Below are positions 33,617-46,554 of a stretch of DNA of 64,000 bases, in pieces. Source of the stretch: Orobanche coerulescens. Taxonomy: Eukaryota; Streptophyta; Magnoliopsida; Lamiales; Orobanchaceae. The DNA lies in assembly GCA_033398695.1 (NCBI GenBank), contig CM065804.1, positions 13,563,001-13,627,000 of the forward strand, written 5' to 3'. The translations under genes and the position numbers were made by a program. The number at the start of each line of letters is the position of its first letter. Positions within the stretch are counted from its first letter, which is position 1. The notes beneath the pieces are model-generated. The model searched no databases. It worked only from the letters and a program-made list of their open reading frames with translations, and had not been told where the DNA came from.

Positions 33617-34718
33617 CTATAATATTGCTCCTCCACCAATGGTAAATATATAACCGCTTGTGGATTTAGAGTCTTTAGTATCGGATATCCAGTTGGCATC
33701 ACAATATCCTTCCAAAACAGCTGGATATCTCGAATAGTGTATACAATGATTGACGGTGTGTTTTAAGTATTTCAACACTCTTGTCAATGCGGTCCAATGA
33801 TCCTTTCTGGGATTACTCGTAAACCGACTCAGTTTACTAATAGAATATGCTATGTCTGGCCTTGTACAATTTGCTAAGTACATTAGGCTTCCAATTATCC
33901 TAGCATATTCTGTTTGTGATATGGGTTCTCCTTGATTTTTGGCTAAGTGTAAACTTAAGTCAACAGGTATCTTAGCCGGAGGTAGATCGTATGCCTTGAA
34001 TTTCTTAAAAAAATTCTCAACATAGTGACATTGTGATAAGACTCTTCCATCGGGTGTTCTGGAGATCTTGATTCCTAGAATCACATCGGATAATCCCATA
34101 TCCTTCATGTCGAAGTTCTTCTTTAAAATTTCCTTAGTGCCTATGATGATTTTATTATTGCTACCCATAATTAGCATATCATCAACGTAGAGACACACAA
34201 TGACAAAATTGTCAGATGTACCTTTGATGTACACGCATTTATCACATTCATTGATTTTGAAACCATTTGACATCATTACTTGGTCAAATTTCTCATGCCA
34301 TTGTTTGGGTGCTTGTTTAAGTCCATATAAAGACTTAACAAGTTTACAAACTTTGTTTTCTTGGCCGGGAATCACGAACCATTCGGGTTGTTCCATATAA
34401 ATTTCATCTTCTAAATCTCCATTTAGAAAGGCCATTTTTACATCCATTTATCTCAAGATTGTATAATGCTGCTATTGCAAGTAGCGTTCTAATGGATGTA
34501 ATTCGAGTAACTGGTGAGTATGTATCAAAGTAATCATACCCTTCCTTTTGTTTGTATCCTTTGGCTACCAAATGTGCTTTGTATTTGTCAATAGATTTAT
34601 CGCCTTTATATTTCTTCTTGAGAATCTACTTGCAACCTAAAGGTTTATTTCCCGGAGGAAGATCAACAATATGCCAAGTGTGATTGTTCAAGATTGACTC
34701 GATTTCACTATTAATAGC
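33617..34718 (-). pseudogene. Copia reverse transcriptase (element D)
   Basis: The minus strand encodes the RT start (VAKGYKQKEGYDYFDTYSPV, about 34560) and, after a 1-2 base shift at about 34449, [32 protein letters not shown] and the catalytic [12 protein letters not shown] (YVDD near 34180-34192) follow, then [15 protein letters not shown]. The motif order and YVDD are those of Copia RT. A stop near 34719 separates it from the integrase C-terminus. Confidence 0.93.
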
Positions 34719-35252
34719 TTATTGCCATAGATCAGCATCGGAACCAGACAATGCTTCCTTGATTGTGTTCGGTTCGTCTTCTAAAGAGTAGACTACAAAA
34801 TCCGGACCAAAGGTTTTTGCAGGTTTTATTCTTTTTCCTCGCCTTGGTTGCGGTGTTGGTCCATTATTATTTGGCGAGATTTCATCATAAGTCCTCTTTT
34901 TCGAACTTATTTCATTCTTTTCTTTCTTAGGGAATATAGTTTCAAAAAATATGGCATTTCTTGATTCTATGATCATTCCCTCATTTATATTGGGTACTTC
35001 CGATTTGTGTACCAAAAATCGGTACGCACTACTATTATTTGCATATCCTATGAAAATGTAATCAACCGTTTTTGGTCCTATTTTTACTTGCTTGGGTTTC
35101 GGTACTTCAACTTTTGCTAAGCACCCCCACACTTTTAAGTATTTATAGGACGGCTTCCTTCCTTTCCATAATTCATATGGAGTTTTATCTTGCTTCTTTT
35201 TGGGTAATTTATTCAAAATTTTATTAGCCGAAAGAATAGCTTCTCCCCACAT
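34719..35252 (-). pseudogene. Copia integrase C-terminal region (element D)
   Basis: The minus strand encodes MWGEAILSANKILNKLPKKK, TPYELWKGRKPSYKYLKVWG and FIGYANNSSAYRF, the conserved end of Copia integrase, then a basic linker (PQPRRGKRIKPAK) towards RT. A TAG near 35268 breaks it from the core. Confidence 0.9.
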
Positions 35253-35267
35253 GTTAAGTGATAGGCC

Positions 35268-35800
35268 CTAGCTTATCAATATAGCATTCATCATTTCCTT
35301 CAATGTTCTATTCTTGCGTTCTACAACACAATTCGATTGGGGTGTATAAGGTGCAGTCGTTTGGTGAATAATGCCATTTTCGCGACAATATTTTTCAAAA
35401 GGTGCAACATATTCACCACCTCGATCACTTCGAATCATTTTGATTTTGGTGTTGAGTTGATTTTCAACTTCTGTTTTGTATGTTTTGAAAGCTTCGAATG
35501 CTTTGTCTTTGCTTCTCAAAAGATACACATAACAAAATCTTGTGCAATCGTCTATAAAAGTTATAAAATAATTCTTTCCACCTCTTGTTTGCACAAGTTT
35601 TAAATCGCACAGATCGGTGTGAATCAATTCAAGAGGTTTTTTCAATCTTTCCACTGAATGAAAAGGAGATTTTGCCATTTTCGCTTCAACATATATTTCA
35701 CACCTTTTGTGTCGATCGAAAGTCATTTTTGGCAATAAATCTAAATTTACTAAATGGCGTAGTATATTTAGATTTGCATGTCCTAATCTATCATGTCATA
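35268..35800 (-). pseudogene. Copia integrase core (element D)
   Basis: Remnant of the GAG-pre-integrase zinc region ([11 protein letters not shown], second Cys of the pair now Tyr), then catalytic Asp in LIHTDLCD, Asp in [11 protein letters not shown] and Glu in [15 protein letters not shown] spacing suits Copia. The zinc-site change and stops at both sides mean no function. Confidence 0.9.
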
Positions 35801-36360
35801 AATTAGGAGACTCAACAAAATAAACAACTTTATCGTTTATTTCATTTTCACCACGTACATTGATAGCATTCAGTTTGAAAAGGCCGTTATCTATATAGCC
35901 TTTTTCGATAAAGTGACCATTTTTAGTTATTACAACTTTATCCGCTTCAAACATTAGCCTAAATCCGGCTTTGCTCAATGCTAAGACAGACATAAGATTC
36001 TTACGGATGTACGGAACATGTAGCACATTCTTGAGCGTCATTTTCAATTCCGACGTCATCTTGAGTATAACCTCTCCAGTTCCGACAACATTTGAGGCAG
36101 TGGAGTTTCCCATGTACAACTTTCTTTCCTCGGTGACGGGCTCGTAGGAGGAGAACATGGCTTTATCGGCAGAAATGTGTTTGGTAGCACCGATGTCGAC
36201 CCACCATCCGTCTGGAATACCGACCATGTTGACTTCATCTACAACTGCGCACAGATCAAGAATGGACAAATCGACGGGCACATACTTATTTTTGACAACA
36301 TTTGCTTGATCTATCTTCTTGTCCTTCTTTGATTTGCGGCAATTTTTCGTCATATGCCCG
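35801..36360 (-). pseudogene. Copia protease region (element D)
   Basis: The minus strand encodes the tail of the zinc-knuckle region (MTKNCRKSKKDKK) and then GWWVDIGATKHIS, where the aspartic active site should read D-[S/T]-G; Ile replaces the hydroxyl residue, expected to kill activity. It continues into the pre-integrase region (LFKLNAI). Confidence 0.88.
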
Positions 36361-37112
36361 AATTTACCGCAGTTGTAGCATTCTCCTTTGATCTTCTTTT
36401 GATTCTTCGAGTCTTGCGTCTTCCCGTTAAATTTTCACTTTTTGTTGTGGCTTGACTCGACGAGATTTGCTTTTGCCTTCATATATGACTTGTTCATCTT
36501 GAAATCGGTCTTCCAATTGTCTTCTTCGATCCTCAATCGCACAAGAATATCTTCAAGGCCCATTTTCTTGCACTTGTGCTTGAGGTAGTTTTTGAAATCC
36601 TTCCACATCAGGGGCAACCTCTCGATTATGGCAGCAACTTGAAAGGATTCAGAAAGGCTCATTCCTTCTGCCAAAATGTCGTGTAGGATCAACTGTATTT
36701 CCTGCACTTGCTCAAGAACAGTTTTGTTGTCCACCATCTTGAAGTCGAGAAAACGACCCACGATGAACTTCTTCAAACCGGCATCTTCTGTTTTATATTT
36801 TGTCTCCAATGAGTCCCACAAATCTTTGGATGATTGTGGAACAAATACTGTAAAGTGTGTCATCCATCCCATTCAAAATATAGTTTCGACATAAGAAGTC
36901 GCTATGATGCCATGCATCCAATGCCATGCGTTTCTGGGTGTCAGTTTCATCATCCCCCACAACAGGAGGAGATTCGGAAAGAAAGCGACAGAGGTTGAGA
37001 GTAGTAAGGTAGAACAGCATTTTTGATTGCCAATGTTTGAAATCAGTACCTGAAAAATTCTCGGGTTTCTCGGCATGGGCAGAGCATGAACATTGTTGCT
37101 TGACGACACCAT
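36361..37112 (-). pseudogene. Copia Gag (element D)
   Basis: The likely start is ATG at 37112 (MVSSSNN), only 27 bases inside the 5' LTR. A frameshift comes within the first 20 codons; the Gag continues in another frame (AEKPENFSGTDFKHWQSKML, then [39 protein letters not shown]). A break is near 36872, and a CCHC knuckle (about 36365-36400, ECYNCGKFG type) follows. The UBN2-like Gag fold is usual in Copia. Confidence 0.88.
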
Positions 37113-37139
37113 CTTCTATAGAAAATTTCGTCTTACGAT

Positions 37140-37994
37140 TGTTATTTTTATATGCTGTAAAAAATGACAAATGATGTAAAACCGAGGCAAGAGTTGGACT
37201 CTCTCTCCGTAAGACGAAATTCCCCTCACAGTACACACAGCTCAATGGAAAATGTCCCCAAGATACAACGGTTTTCTATGAACTCGATACCTTGTACTAG
37301 GAATCGAATCCCGGACGAACTACTGAATACTCGGGACTTGTAGTATGAATTCTAGGCTAGTATGAGTGTATTATTATCTTGATTAATGTTGTGTGTTTGA
37401 TCATCATCTGCATGGGCTTATTTATATCCTGTAAAGCACCCTATCCGAATCAGTGTGACTTTCCGGCTGGACAGACACCTTGTGGTCTGGTGGGAAGGGC
37501 CGCATTGGTTCAGTCGAACCAAACCATTGTGCTGGTTCAGATTGCACAGAATGGTCGAACCATTGCACTGGTGCAAAGTGCGCCTACGAAGCGATCGTTG
37601 CGACAAGTGCGATGTGCACGTGCTCGGACTCGGACTCGAACTCGGAAGGTGCTTTGCACCTTCCTTGTAGGATTCAGATTTTAGCCTTAAAAATTAATTA
37701 AAGCCAACTAGGGTGCACCATAATGGAACACACTTGATTGCTCCTTTATGATGGAAAGTCCTTTATAAATAGCTCAACTTTTCCTTGTTTTTCCAATGTG
37801 GGATGGGATTCTACACCACATTCCCAAATATTAAATGACTTAACTTTGTGCATTAATTAATCATTCATTTCTTAACGAAATTAAACAAGTAAATACACTA
37901 AATAATCTACACAAAATGTAGATTCCAAATATACCATTTAATGTCATTAATTATTATAATTAATTATGGTATTAATTAAGTTATTTTTCCAACA
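37140..37994 (-). mobile_element. 5' LTR of Copia D
   Basis: 855 bp, TGTTATTTT..CCAACA on plus, next to AGATC (37995-37999). TATA box TTTATAAA near 37758. Shorter than its partner by about 150 bp, mainly one deletion after about 37570. Confidence 0.9.
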
Positions 37995-38103
37995 AGATCA
38001 AGGCTGGGGAAATGGTTGAATTTTGACCCTGTGGGAACCTTTTAGGTACAAATTTTGACCACATAACTATAATGACCACATATTAAAACTAAACCCTGAT
38101 TTA

Positions 38104-38947
38104 GGCCGTGTTTAGCAAAACTAGCTGAAAAGCTAGCTGGTAGCTGAAAAGCTAGCTGGTAGCTGATTAGCTAGCTGGTAGTTGGTTAGGTAGCTGATAA
38201 GCTAGCTGGTTAGGTAGCTGGTTAGGTAGCTGGTTAGGTAGCTGATAAGCTAGCTGATTTTAATGTAGATGTTTAGCAAATTAGCTGATTAAATAGCTGG
38301 TATTTTGTAAAATGACATTTAAGGGCATTACTCTTATTTTTCTTTTCTTTTAAACTTTATCATCATATTATAGTCCATCCCTTTTTAAAATAAAACTACA
38401 TCATTCTTTTCCTCTAATTAGTCAAATATATTTCAATGTACTTTTCACAGCAACTTTAATAACATCATTAAAAATCATCAGAAGTTGAAAGAAATATTTG
38501 GGATTATTATAACTTAATAAGGAAAAAAATCGTTAACGGTTGTATAGTGTATGTGTCATTTTAAAGAGAGATGGATGTATTAATCATTATGCTGGTTGCG
38601 AACAAGTACACAATAATAAAATGTATAATAAAGGTTCCAACAATATAAAATATAAGTGGCGATACAAAAATCATGACCTTTCACGTGGTCTACAGAAAGG
38701 AAAAGTAACTAAACTAGATCATCACTTGGTGTTTTTTTTTGTTTTTCTAATCTAGGACAGGGATATTTTTGGACTCGAAAATATAAAGAAGCTTTTTTTT
38801 AAAAAAAAAAAGCTAACTTGGTTAGCTTCTCAACCAGCTAGTTGAAAAGCTAACTGATTTAAGAAGCTGCGCGTTCACGTAACAAGTTTTTTTTAGTCAA
38901 ATGTCAAAGAAGCTCCTCGAGCTGAAAAGCTAGTGCTAGACACAGTC
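38104..38947. mobile_element. PIF/Harbinger (Tourist-like) MITE
   Basis: 844 bp; ends GGCCGTGTTTAGCA and the inverted GACTGTGTCTAGCA, flanked by TTA on both sides (38101-38103, 38948-38950), the 3-bp target of this superfamily. The left part (38118-38270) is a tandem of TAGCTGGTTAGG/TAGCTGATTAGC words with AGCT steps; the right part has the inverted counterpart. No transposase. Confidence 0.75.
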
Positions 38948-39159
38948 TTAATAAGGATGAGAATGAATTTTCGAAATTGTTTTCTCAAATTTTCAAAATA
39001 TTATAACTTATTCGTTTATTATCAGTTTTATATAAAAAAATATAAAATTTTAATCATCTTTTCATGATCTAAGATTTAAGATACATATTGCATACCTAGA
39101 AGTATAAAAATAAAAATAAAAATATTATTAGCTTCAAAAATCTGGGAACAATTAAAATA

Positions 39160-39365
39160 AAACACTTTAGCCGACGACATCAATCGGAGTCGTCGGCTAA
39201 AGATCGGGTACTTTAGACGACAATTTTGCTTTTTGTCGTCGGCTAAACTTCCTGACATCATCGGTTAAATTTTGGACATTTAGCCGACGATTAAGTAGAG
39301 TTTAGCCGACGGTAACGATACCTTGAGTCGGCTGACTAGTCGTCGGCTAAAGTCCTGCATTTTTT
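39160..39365 (+). repeat. CACTA-type subterminal repeats, left side
   Basis: The word TTTAGCCGACGAC or its complement GTCGTCGGCTAAA occurs about six times in both orientations. Such short GC-rich words near the ends are typical of CACTA (En/Spm) transposons. No clear CACTA terminus is visible, so the end may be lost. Confidence 0.6.
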
Positions 39366-39528
39366 TAGGCAGAATATCATTATCTCACACTTTAAAACAC
39401 ATCATTTACAACAAACTCAAAAAATACACAATAAGAACACGAGAAATAATAATTTTATCTTAATTGATCTTTTAAGAAACTATAGTTAGTATATGTTTAT
39501 TAAACTTTGATTTTAATTGTTGACATTA

Positions 39529-39531
<3 letters not shown>

Positions 39532-39573
<42 letters not shown>

Positions 39574-39669
39574 AAAAATTAATTTTTCATTGAGAGGTTC
39601 ATTGAGATGACGATTATATATGGTTATTATGTTCATTGAGATATTTAATTAGGGGCGGAACTTGAAATA

Positions 39670-39702
<33 letters not shown>
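39532..39702. repeat. Two dinucleotide microsatellites
   Basis: An (AT)n run at 39532-39571 and (GT)n followed by (AT)n at 39670-39702, with AT-rich sequence between them. They lie between the subterminal repeats and the transposase start. Confidence 0.9.
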
Positions 39703-39703
<1 letters not shown>

Positions 39704-39739
39704 AAGATTATGTAATATTGTTGTTATTTATGTTTTAAG

Positions 39740-39945
39740 ATGGATAAATATTGGATTGGTCTATAAAAATCGAATCCAAACGTCATAGGTGGAGTGATGG
39801 GGTTTATCCGATTTGTCAAGGAACATGATAGTGATAGTACAATACATTACTGTCCATACAATAAATATAAATCTGCAGCGATATATACCGTTTCGCACTT
39901 GATGTTGTATGGGAGTACTTGAAAAAGAACGGATTTTGGGATAAA
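39740..39945 (+). pseudogene. CACTA transposase-associated N-terminal domain
   Basis: ATG at 39740 opens MDKYWI, a stop at codon 9, then GGVMGFIRFVKEHDSDSTIH and a cysteine-poor remnant of a zinc-binding site (two expected Cys are Tyr). This matches the domain found at the start of plant CACTA TNP2-type transposases (from family knowledge). A second stop comes near 39918. Confidence 0.7.
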
Positions 39946-40263
39946 CACACATGTGGAATTTACCACGGTTAAAGATCAAATTCACTGATTCCTCATGATC
40001 ATGGATAGTACAGTGGTAGCACATCCAATGATCCTACAAGGAGGTCGATTGGCGACGTATTTAGTTATTACTAGAGGAACGTACCGACTGAAGGTCAATA
40101 ATACCATACAACCGATCAGCTAGTCATCCAAACTCGTACATCGATACCTGTTAACACTATTTATGTTGTTAGATACAGCAAGCTAATCGAACTCCAACAA
40201 ACCATTTTTTAACGTTGTGACACACGACGGTTCTTGATAGTGTCATAGAGACTGAGGGTAAAG

Positions 40264-40822
40264 GTGGAGAACAAAATCTGGATCAAAGCTATGGATGATT
40301 ATTTAGAACTAACAGGGAAAATGCTTCCAAAAGGTCATCATCTTCACAGTAATCATGGTAAAATGAGACGCATCCTAAAAGGTCTTGGACTATCGTACAT
40401 TAAGATTCATGGTTATGGACTCTTCTCTATTGATACTTCTACATGTTGGTATGAAGGTGCTCCTTTTATTTTTGAAACATCAGCTAAACCAATTTACTAT
40501 TTGGATGGTCAAAAAAGAGGCATGGAAGATCGCCAATCACGTGGCTACGAGAAATATATGTACTTCTGTTACAATTGGACAAGCAGTAGATAAGGACGAC
40601 GATGAGGCATATCAAGAGCCGGATACAACTAATATTCCACCATCCTCCATAAAATTAATGAATAACATTATAGAAGGTCGAGTGGTTCGACTACATGGTG
40701 AAGAACGTGAGTTCATAGATGTTGGTACAAATGAATTACTAGCAGACTCCGATGAAGATGATGAGGAAGAGTTCGGACATTTGTTGCTAATTATCAACTC
40801 GACAAGAGACAGACTCAAGTGA
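40264..40822 (+). pseudogene. CACTA transposase C-terminal region (DUF4216-like)
   Basis: SIDTSTCWYEGAPFIFETSA followed by IYYLDG, then in the next frame WKIANHVATRNI, corresponds to the DUF4216 module of TNP2-type transposases, ending in an acidic tail (DSDEDDEEE). A one-base shift near 40520 joins the frames. The catalytic core that should lie between this and 39945 is missing, so it is a deletion derivative. The stop is at 40820-40822. Confidence 0.65.
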
Positions 40823-41322
40823 TGATTCTGACTATGAGCTTTAGCTATATAGAATGACATATCATTTGCAAAAGTTCCATAAATATTTATTTTATTTAGA
40901 AATTCAGAAAATATTTCAAGTTTAATATTTGTTTAGTTGTGCTCAAAACATGCAAAAATAAGTAAAAAATAATGTTTATTACTGTTTGCAGTTTGAACAA
41001 GTCAGAAAAATGATATCTTTCATCACTATCATTATGTTATTTTCTTATAATTTTTATTAAAAAATAACAATTAATCTAAATTTTGATGATTTTTAATCCT
41101 TTTTAAAATTTAGTTATAAATATTATCAATAATTATTCAAAAATATTATTCTTTTATGAATATATATATTTTGTAATATTTAATATAATTAATTGTCGTA
41201 TTGACAAATATGTAATTATTATGAGTATATAAATAAAATATCAGTAATACATGTATGAATGACCAACATGACTCAGTGGCAAAAAAAAAAACATTACATG
41301 TCCAAATAGCCAGGGTTAGAAT
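40823..41322. other. AT-rich tail without gene
   Basis: Runs of A/T with no recognisable feature, probably the 3' part of the CACTA derivative up to the insertion of element C. Confidence 0.5.
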
Positions 41323-42447
41323 TGTAACACCCCCAGATTTAACCGGAAATATTATAGTGCCGTGGGCCCCGAGATGGAACCCACAAGGCTAAAAGAAATT
41401 TTCGCAAACATTTACAAATGCCCAAGAGGCTAACGACAGTATTATCTATTGAAAATAATCAACGATTTATAAAACTCATTTATCAAACCGTCGTAAAAAC
41501 TCATTTGAAATCGCAAGGCCAAACTGCCGACAATCAAAAGTTTAGAAAACGATTTCCAAAGTAACCTCAGTTACCAGATATCAAAAGAGCATTTCAAAAT
41601 ACTAACGCAGCGGAAAAAGACCAACCATAAAGATACTCTAGCAGCGGACTACGAGAACCAAATAAGAAACTCAAAGCACACAACATGTCCAAGCCAGTAT
41701 CCTCCGGGAAGCTCATCTCTTCACGACCGCTACAAGCTCGATACTCCAAGAACCTAAAAAGAAATCCCACGACGGGGCCAGCCATAACATCCAACAATGA
41801 TATCAATCACATCACATCAATAATACATACCAATGAGAGTACAGAATAAGAATACGACCAACGTAATCTTATCGCCATAACTTTGCTTACTCAAGTAATT
41901 CTCATCCGAGTAACCATTATCACATTACACATCCTATACTCGATTTACCAATAAACTTGAACATAATATAAGTACTGTACCTCAAACATTACTCAAGGTT
42001 CTCAAACTATCATAACCAACTCACGATACGGAAATATACCATTTCTGAGCAATACGATCCATCGAATAACATCATCAAATCCCAAGACGATAACCGATCG
42101 TCCATCAAGACGAATACCAAAGGAAATACGGAACATACCTCGAGATATGAAGTGCCATGACAATCATACCAGTCTGATCCGAGATCAGATCAATGCAATA
42201 CGGACAGGGTCCTAACACAAGACCTACAAATGCATACTCATATGACCTCGTCAATATGATCACAACAATAACAATCATGTATACTCAATGGAAATCCGAC
42301 GATCCAAAGGTTCTCAAAGATAGATCCTTTTGTTGATCCTATCAGATCAACATAAGGTGGATAACTAACAATACACATGTGAACAACAACACATGATAAA
42401 ATCAATGATGCGAATTCACAAGATTCCATCAACACAATACTGGTAAT

Positions 42448-42610
42448 CCAACGATCCAGCGCCCTCAGCATAGATCCCCATGATGATCCCGTCGAACCAA
42501 CGCATGGTGGAAAACCTGTCCAACGATCCAGCGCCCTCAGCATAGATCCCCATGATGATCCCGTCGAACCAACGCATGGTGGACATCCGATCCAGCGCCC
42601 TCAGCATAGA
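42448..42610 (-). repeat. 72-bp tandem repeat in LTR C
   Basis: Two to three units starting CCAACGATCCAGCGCCCT, near-identical to the repeat in LTR A. The other LTR has it at 47660-47835. Confidence 0.88.
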
Positions 42611-43241
42611 TTCTCATAATCCCATCGGATTAATTACACAACATGAACAACACAATACGCATACACATATGCAATTTAACATGTTCATCAACATGAACAA
42701 CATAACATGCACGACAACATGACAATTTACTAGGACGATTCCATGTTCAACAACATGAAAGAAAATGTACGAGACCAAAATAAATAACACTAAGCCATAA
42801 TCAATATAGAATACCTGCCCCGAGTCCTTCGGGAGCAACCTCGATGTCCAATCATCACCGAAGATTATCCGCAACGCTCGACGATCCAAACGTATCATGA
42901 ACCATAAATATTCGAATCCTCGTCTTTATCACAATGTAACCTCGATACTCGAACATACCAATAACTCGATACCGATACGACGATGATGAGGTCGTTACCA
43001 ATTCCATTTTCATCATCTACAAGTTCCTCGGTCCCGACCAAAGCAATTCACGAACATCCTCGAACACGACCGCAGCATACGGTTATAGACACCGGTCAAT
43101 AAACTTGACCTTTTTGAAGAAATGAATTGATTTCCAAGGTTGAATCCATTTACAAGAATCACCAATGATTTCAAGCTACAAATGTTGTTATGGATGATTA
43201 ACTCCATCTTAATCCAGTGTTTGGAACCTCAAATATATCCC

Positions 43242-43243
<2 letters not shown>

Positions 43244-43284
<41 letters not shown>
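43244..43284 (-). repeat. (CT)n / GA run just downstream of the LTR C promoter
   Basis: 41 bp of CT here, 27 bp at 48466-48492 in the other LTR, about 55 bp after the TATA box in element orientation. Repeat length differs between the LTRs. Confidence 0.9.
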
Positions 43285-43286
<2 letters not shown>

Positions 43287-43354
43287 CTGAAAGAAGAAAG
43301 AATGACGAAAATGCTTAATAACACCCTTCTGTCCCTTTTTATAATATTCATTAT

Positions 43355-43863
43355 TAGTGTGCGCTAACATCTCATGTTTAGCGTGCGCTACCGCCTTAGC
43401 GTGCGCTAACTGACTTTGTTAGCGTGCACTATCGAAGCCCAGAGGCTACTGTCTTGCTTCGTAAACTAACTTACGTACGTAATGCCCATGCATTAATGTA
43501 CGTAAATCATCCTGCTTAGCGTACGCAAGTCATTTACCTTAGCGTGCGCTAATACCAGTTGACTTGCTACAGTCTACACCTACCACGAAGATGCTCATGA
43601 CCCCACAAGCCAAAATCAACCAATAAAGCCAAGATTCCATGTTGACCGATATATAGTTAGCGTGCGCTAATCAACATGCATTAGCGTGCGCTAACACTAC
43701 ATTACAACATCCGTTGACTTATCAGAACGTGTGCCGAAAGTGGCCTGGTCCACGCGTAGATTCCTTCTGAGCTGATCTGCACTAGCGTACGCTAACCTAT
43801 GAACGTAGCGTGCGCTAATCCTGCACGATAGCGTGCGCTATGCATGAATATCAGCGTGCGCTA
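43355..43863 (-). repeat. Palindrome array with both motif types in U3 of LTR C
   Basis: TAGCGTGCGCTA-type words start near 43355, 43379, 43397 and 43420; about 43538; 43658 and 43682; 43783, 43806, 43829 and 43852. TTACGTACGTAA and TTAGCGTACGCAA-type words lie between, at about 43470-43510. The last four are exactly 23 bp apart. The right LTR has the same at about 48560-49072. Confidence 0.92.
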
Positions 43864-44120
43864 ATAACGCTATACTTAGCCATTTTCAGCTATCCTTGTC
43901 CAACATCTCGACATATCAAATACGAACATACGACATATCAAATATACATTACTCAACACATTATATCCTCAAATACAATTGTCGACCAAATACGACAATT
44001 ATACCAATACTGACATCTCAGTCCTTCATTTATTTTATCCCTACTGCATGCATTCCATGTACATAATATAACTTCGGATAAAATAATATCAAACAACATA
44101 GTAGAAATTAGGATATTACA

Positions 44121-46554
44121 TTCTACACTTTTAAAATAAGTTTCGTCCTCGAAACTTGCAATCCGTCATAGAAAACAAACAAACATACTGCTCAACCCAA
44201 AATATCCCAAAACCATCACGACACCGATCACTATCATTATTACGAATAGCCAAAACCGCATACTTACAAATACGCAGTCGACGATCTCCGAGATACTAGC
44301 GCCGATCTCACCATGCGGTATCAATACGCTTACGATCACAGTTCCCTGATTCTCAACAAAATATATCATCTTCGGATGAAACAATCTGCCCGAATCAAAT
44401 CCCGTCTGCCTGATTACATAATCAAGTCCCAATTCTGATAAGACTAATAATACACAATACATCTGCAAAACAACTGCCCAAAACAATGACACGAATTCCG
44501 AAACATCAACACAAAATCCGAACGCTCAGATGATCACCAACAATGATCAACAATCAACCGAATTTATCATCGACATGGTAAATTCCAATATGACCGACCA
44601 GAGGTCAAAACACAATCGAGCATATCCTCAACGTGATAAACTCCAATATTACCAACGAATGATCAACGAAAATCGAGAATACCTTCACACGGTAAACTCC
44701 AACACGATCAATACAGAACCACATAAACAGATATACGAAAAAGCAAAATTCTCAAAACGACACACCGATCACATACAGTGGATCTCAATAAACATATCCG
44801 ACTGGCGAACATACCCCTCGGCATATGAACAACCAATCACAAACTGACGAACATACCCAATCATACACGGAGTGAAAACGACCACTCAATATCCAAAACA
44901 ACCAGTATGGGGTCACCATCCCCAAATCTACGCTTACAAGGAAATCATTCCAGAATCACTAAGGTAAAATCGTGCTACTACCATACCAATGGAATCACAT
45001 AGCACATATGTTCCGGTTTCACAAAGTCCCAAGTTTCCAAAATAATATTATGTGCATGAATCTACAACACGCAACATATTTCTCTTATCCGATAACTCAA
45101 CCGATCATCGCCGGATAATCAAACTAACATACCGAAGTTCGAATTCCTTTTCCATCGTACCATCAATATGATATGCACTATGCACTAAATGCGTATGTAT
45201 ATCAATCACATTTTCAAAACCAGTTTGAAATCACAAAGTCTCGTCAAGAATACAAAATTTCGAAAGTTCTTTCAAAAATTTCAAAACTAAAAACATAAAT
45301 TTTGGTACGACCACAAAATCAATTTTCAAAAAAATTAACTTGGCTCGATGGTGCCAAGTATTCGATGACAGTTTCCTTCGAATCCACACGATTTCGAAGT
45401 TTTAAAAATGAAAAGTATGCAAATGCTCGACTATATCCATACTCCTGTATACCAATTCGGTTCGTCACCAATATCCACTGATATTCCATCGGAAAACCAC
45501 ACGATCGAGTTCCAAAATCTCAATATATAAATTCTGACTAAACTCCTTTTCCACACATGACTCGTATCGTCAACCATTTACCCTTCCTGGATCACCTCAA
45601 ACATGATATGACAAAACGTTGAAACAAATCAACAAATCAAACACGGCGAAAGACTTCCCGAGAAATTCCATTTGAACAAGTAAACCAAAGCCTCGAAGGC
45701 GTAAATAACATAGGTAAATGATTGGTAAAGTGTTTTACAAGTCTCGGGAGTTTTAAGAAAATGAAAAGCCGTTTGAAACATTAGGGTCTCGGCCGTAACT
45801 CGTTCCGCATTACAAGAAGTTTAAAAAGTAGAAAACCCTTTTTCGAACCCAAGTCCTGAGTTATAAAACCATTTCAAAATCAATTGGGTCTCGATCCAAA
45901 AATCATTTTCCGTAAAACATCCGTAAGACATTCATTTTGAAAAGTATCATTTTCAAATGATCAAAAGCAATTCATATATCTCAAAATGAATTAACATGTT
46001 ATATGTTCTTCTCAACCATGCACAATATTTCTCCCAAATGCACAATTCAGTTCCAAAATCTAACCAACATACTGATTCTCAAAATTATAACTCCTCAAGG
46101 TCATCAATCCTGCCCCAACTCTGTCACCTTATACTATAACATATAATATTCTGCTGAATCTCAAAGCATATCAACTACAGAACGGCAATAAATCTCAATG
46201 CAATTCAAAAATCCAAATACTTACAGATCGTGAAGCCGACGATTCCCCGTGATACTGGCACATGTCTCGACTCAAGAAAATACTCGACACAGATATTTTC
46301 AAAACACACGTTTTCCAAATCGGTTCGACTCAAGAACACAATACATCTCATTCCAGAGAATCTCATTAACACCATTTGGAAAGTTATAACAATCCCGATT
46401 TATACTGCAACTGATAACGCACAAGCCCGAGTGAACAAAGAAAGACTCACGGCTCTATTATTGGTCTATCGACAACTCGAATGACGCAACAACAACACGA
46501 CCCTTCTCGTCGCAAATGCCTAGGTTGTCTCAACCTAAGCTCCGATACCATATT
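44121..46554 (-). mobile_element. Internal non-coding region of element C
   Basis: AT-rich, no gag or pol. Primer site (minus TGGTATCGGAGC) at 46539-46550, one base from the usual Met-tRNA type. Inverted repeat AAGTTTCG-tcct-CGAAACTT at 44138-44157 before the polypurine tract, next to the 3' LTR. Confidence 0.85.

Larger units (their letters stand above)
13491..37994 (-). mobile_element. Ty1/Copia element D, interrupted by A and B
   Basis: Flanked by AGATC at 13486-13490 and 37995-37999. LTR ends are TGTTG..CAACA. Order on the minus strand is 5' LTR (37140-37994), gag, protease, integrase, RT, RNase H, then the 3' LTR. The 3' LTR is split into 32697-32251 and 14055-13491 by Gypsy element A. 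Integrase before RT defines Copia. About 5.9 kb is D's own sequence plus LTRs. Several stops and frameshifts show that it is dead. Confidence 0.93.
41323..44120 (-). mobile_element. 3' LTR of element C
   Basis: 2798 bp. On the minus strand: U3 with a palindrome array (43355-43863), TATAAAAAG near 43335-43343, a GA run (plus CT, 43244-43284), the 72-bp-type repeat (42448-42610) and a U5 end similar to that of solo LTR I. No coding. Confidence 0.92.

Noticed and set aside
38104..38947. hAT element
   Set aside because: No 8-bp duplication; TTA on both sides and GGCCGTGTTT ends fit PIF/Harbinger better.
44530..44847. 105-codon plus-strand frame in the internal part of C
   Set aside because: Opposite to element orientation, Asn/Gln/Thr-rich low-complexity product, no domain.
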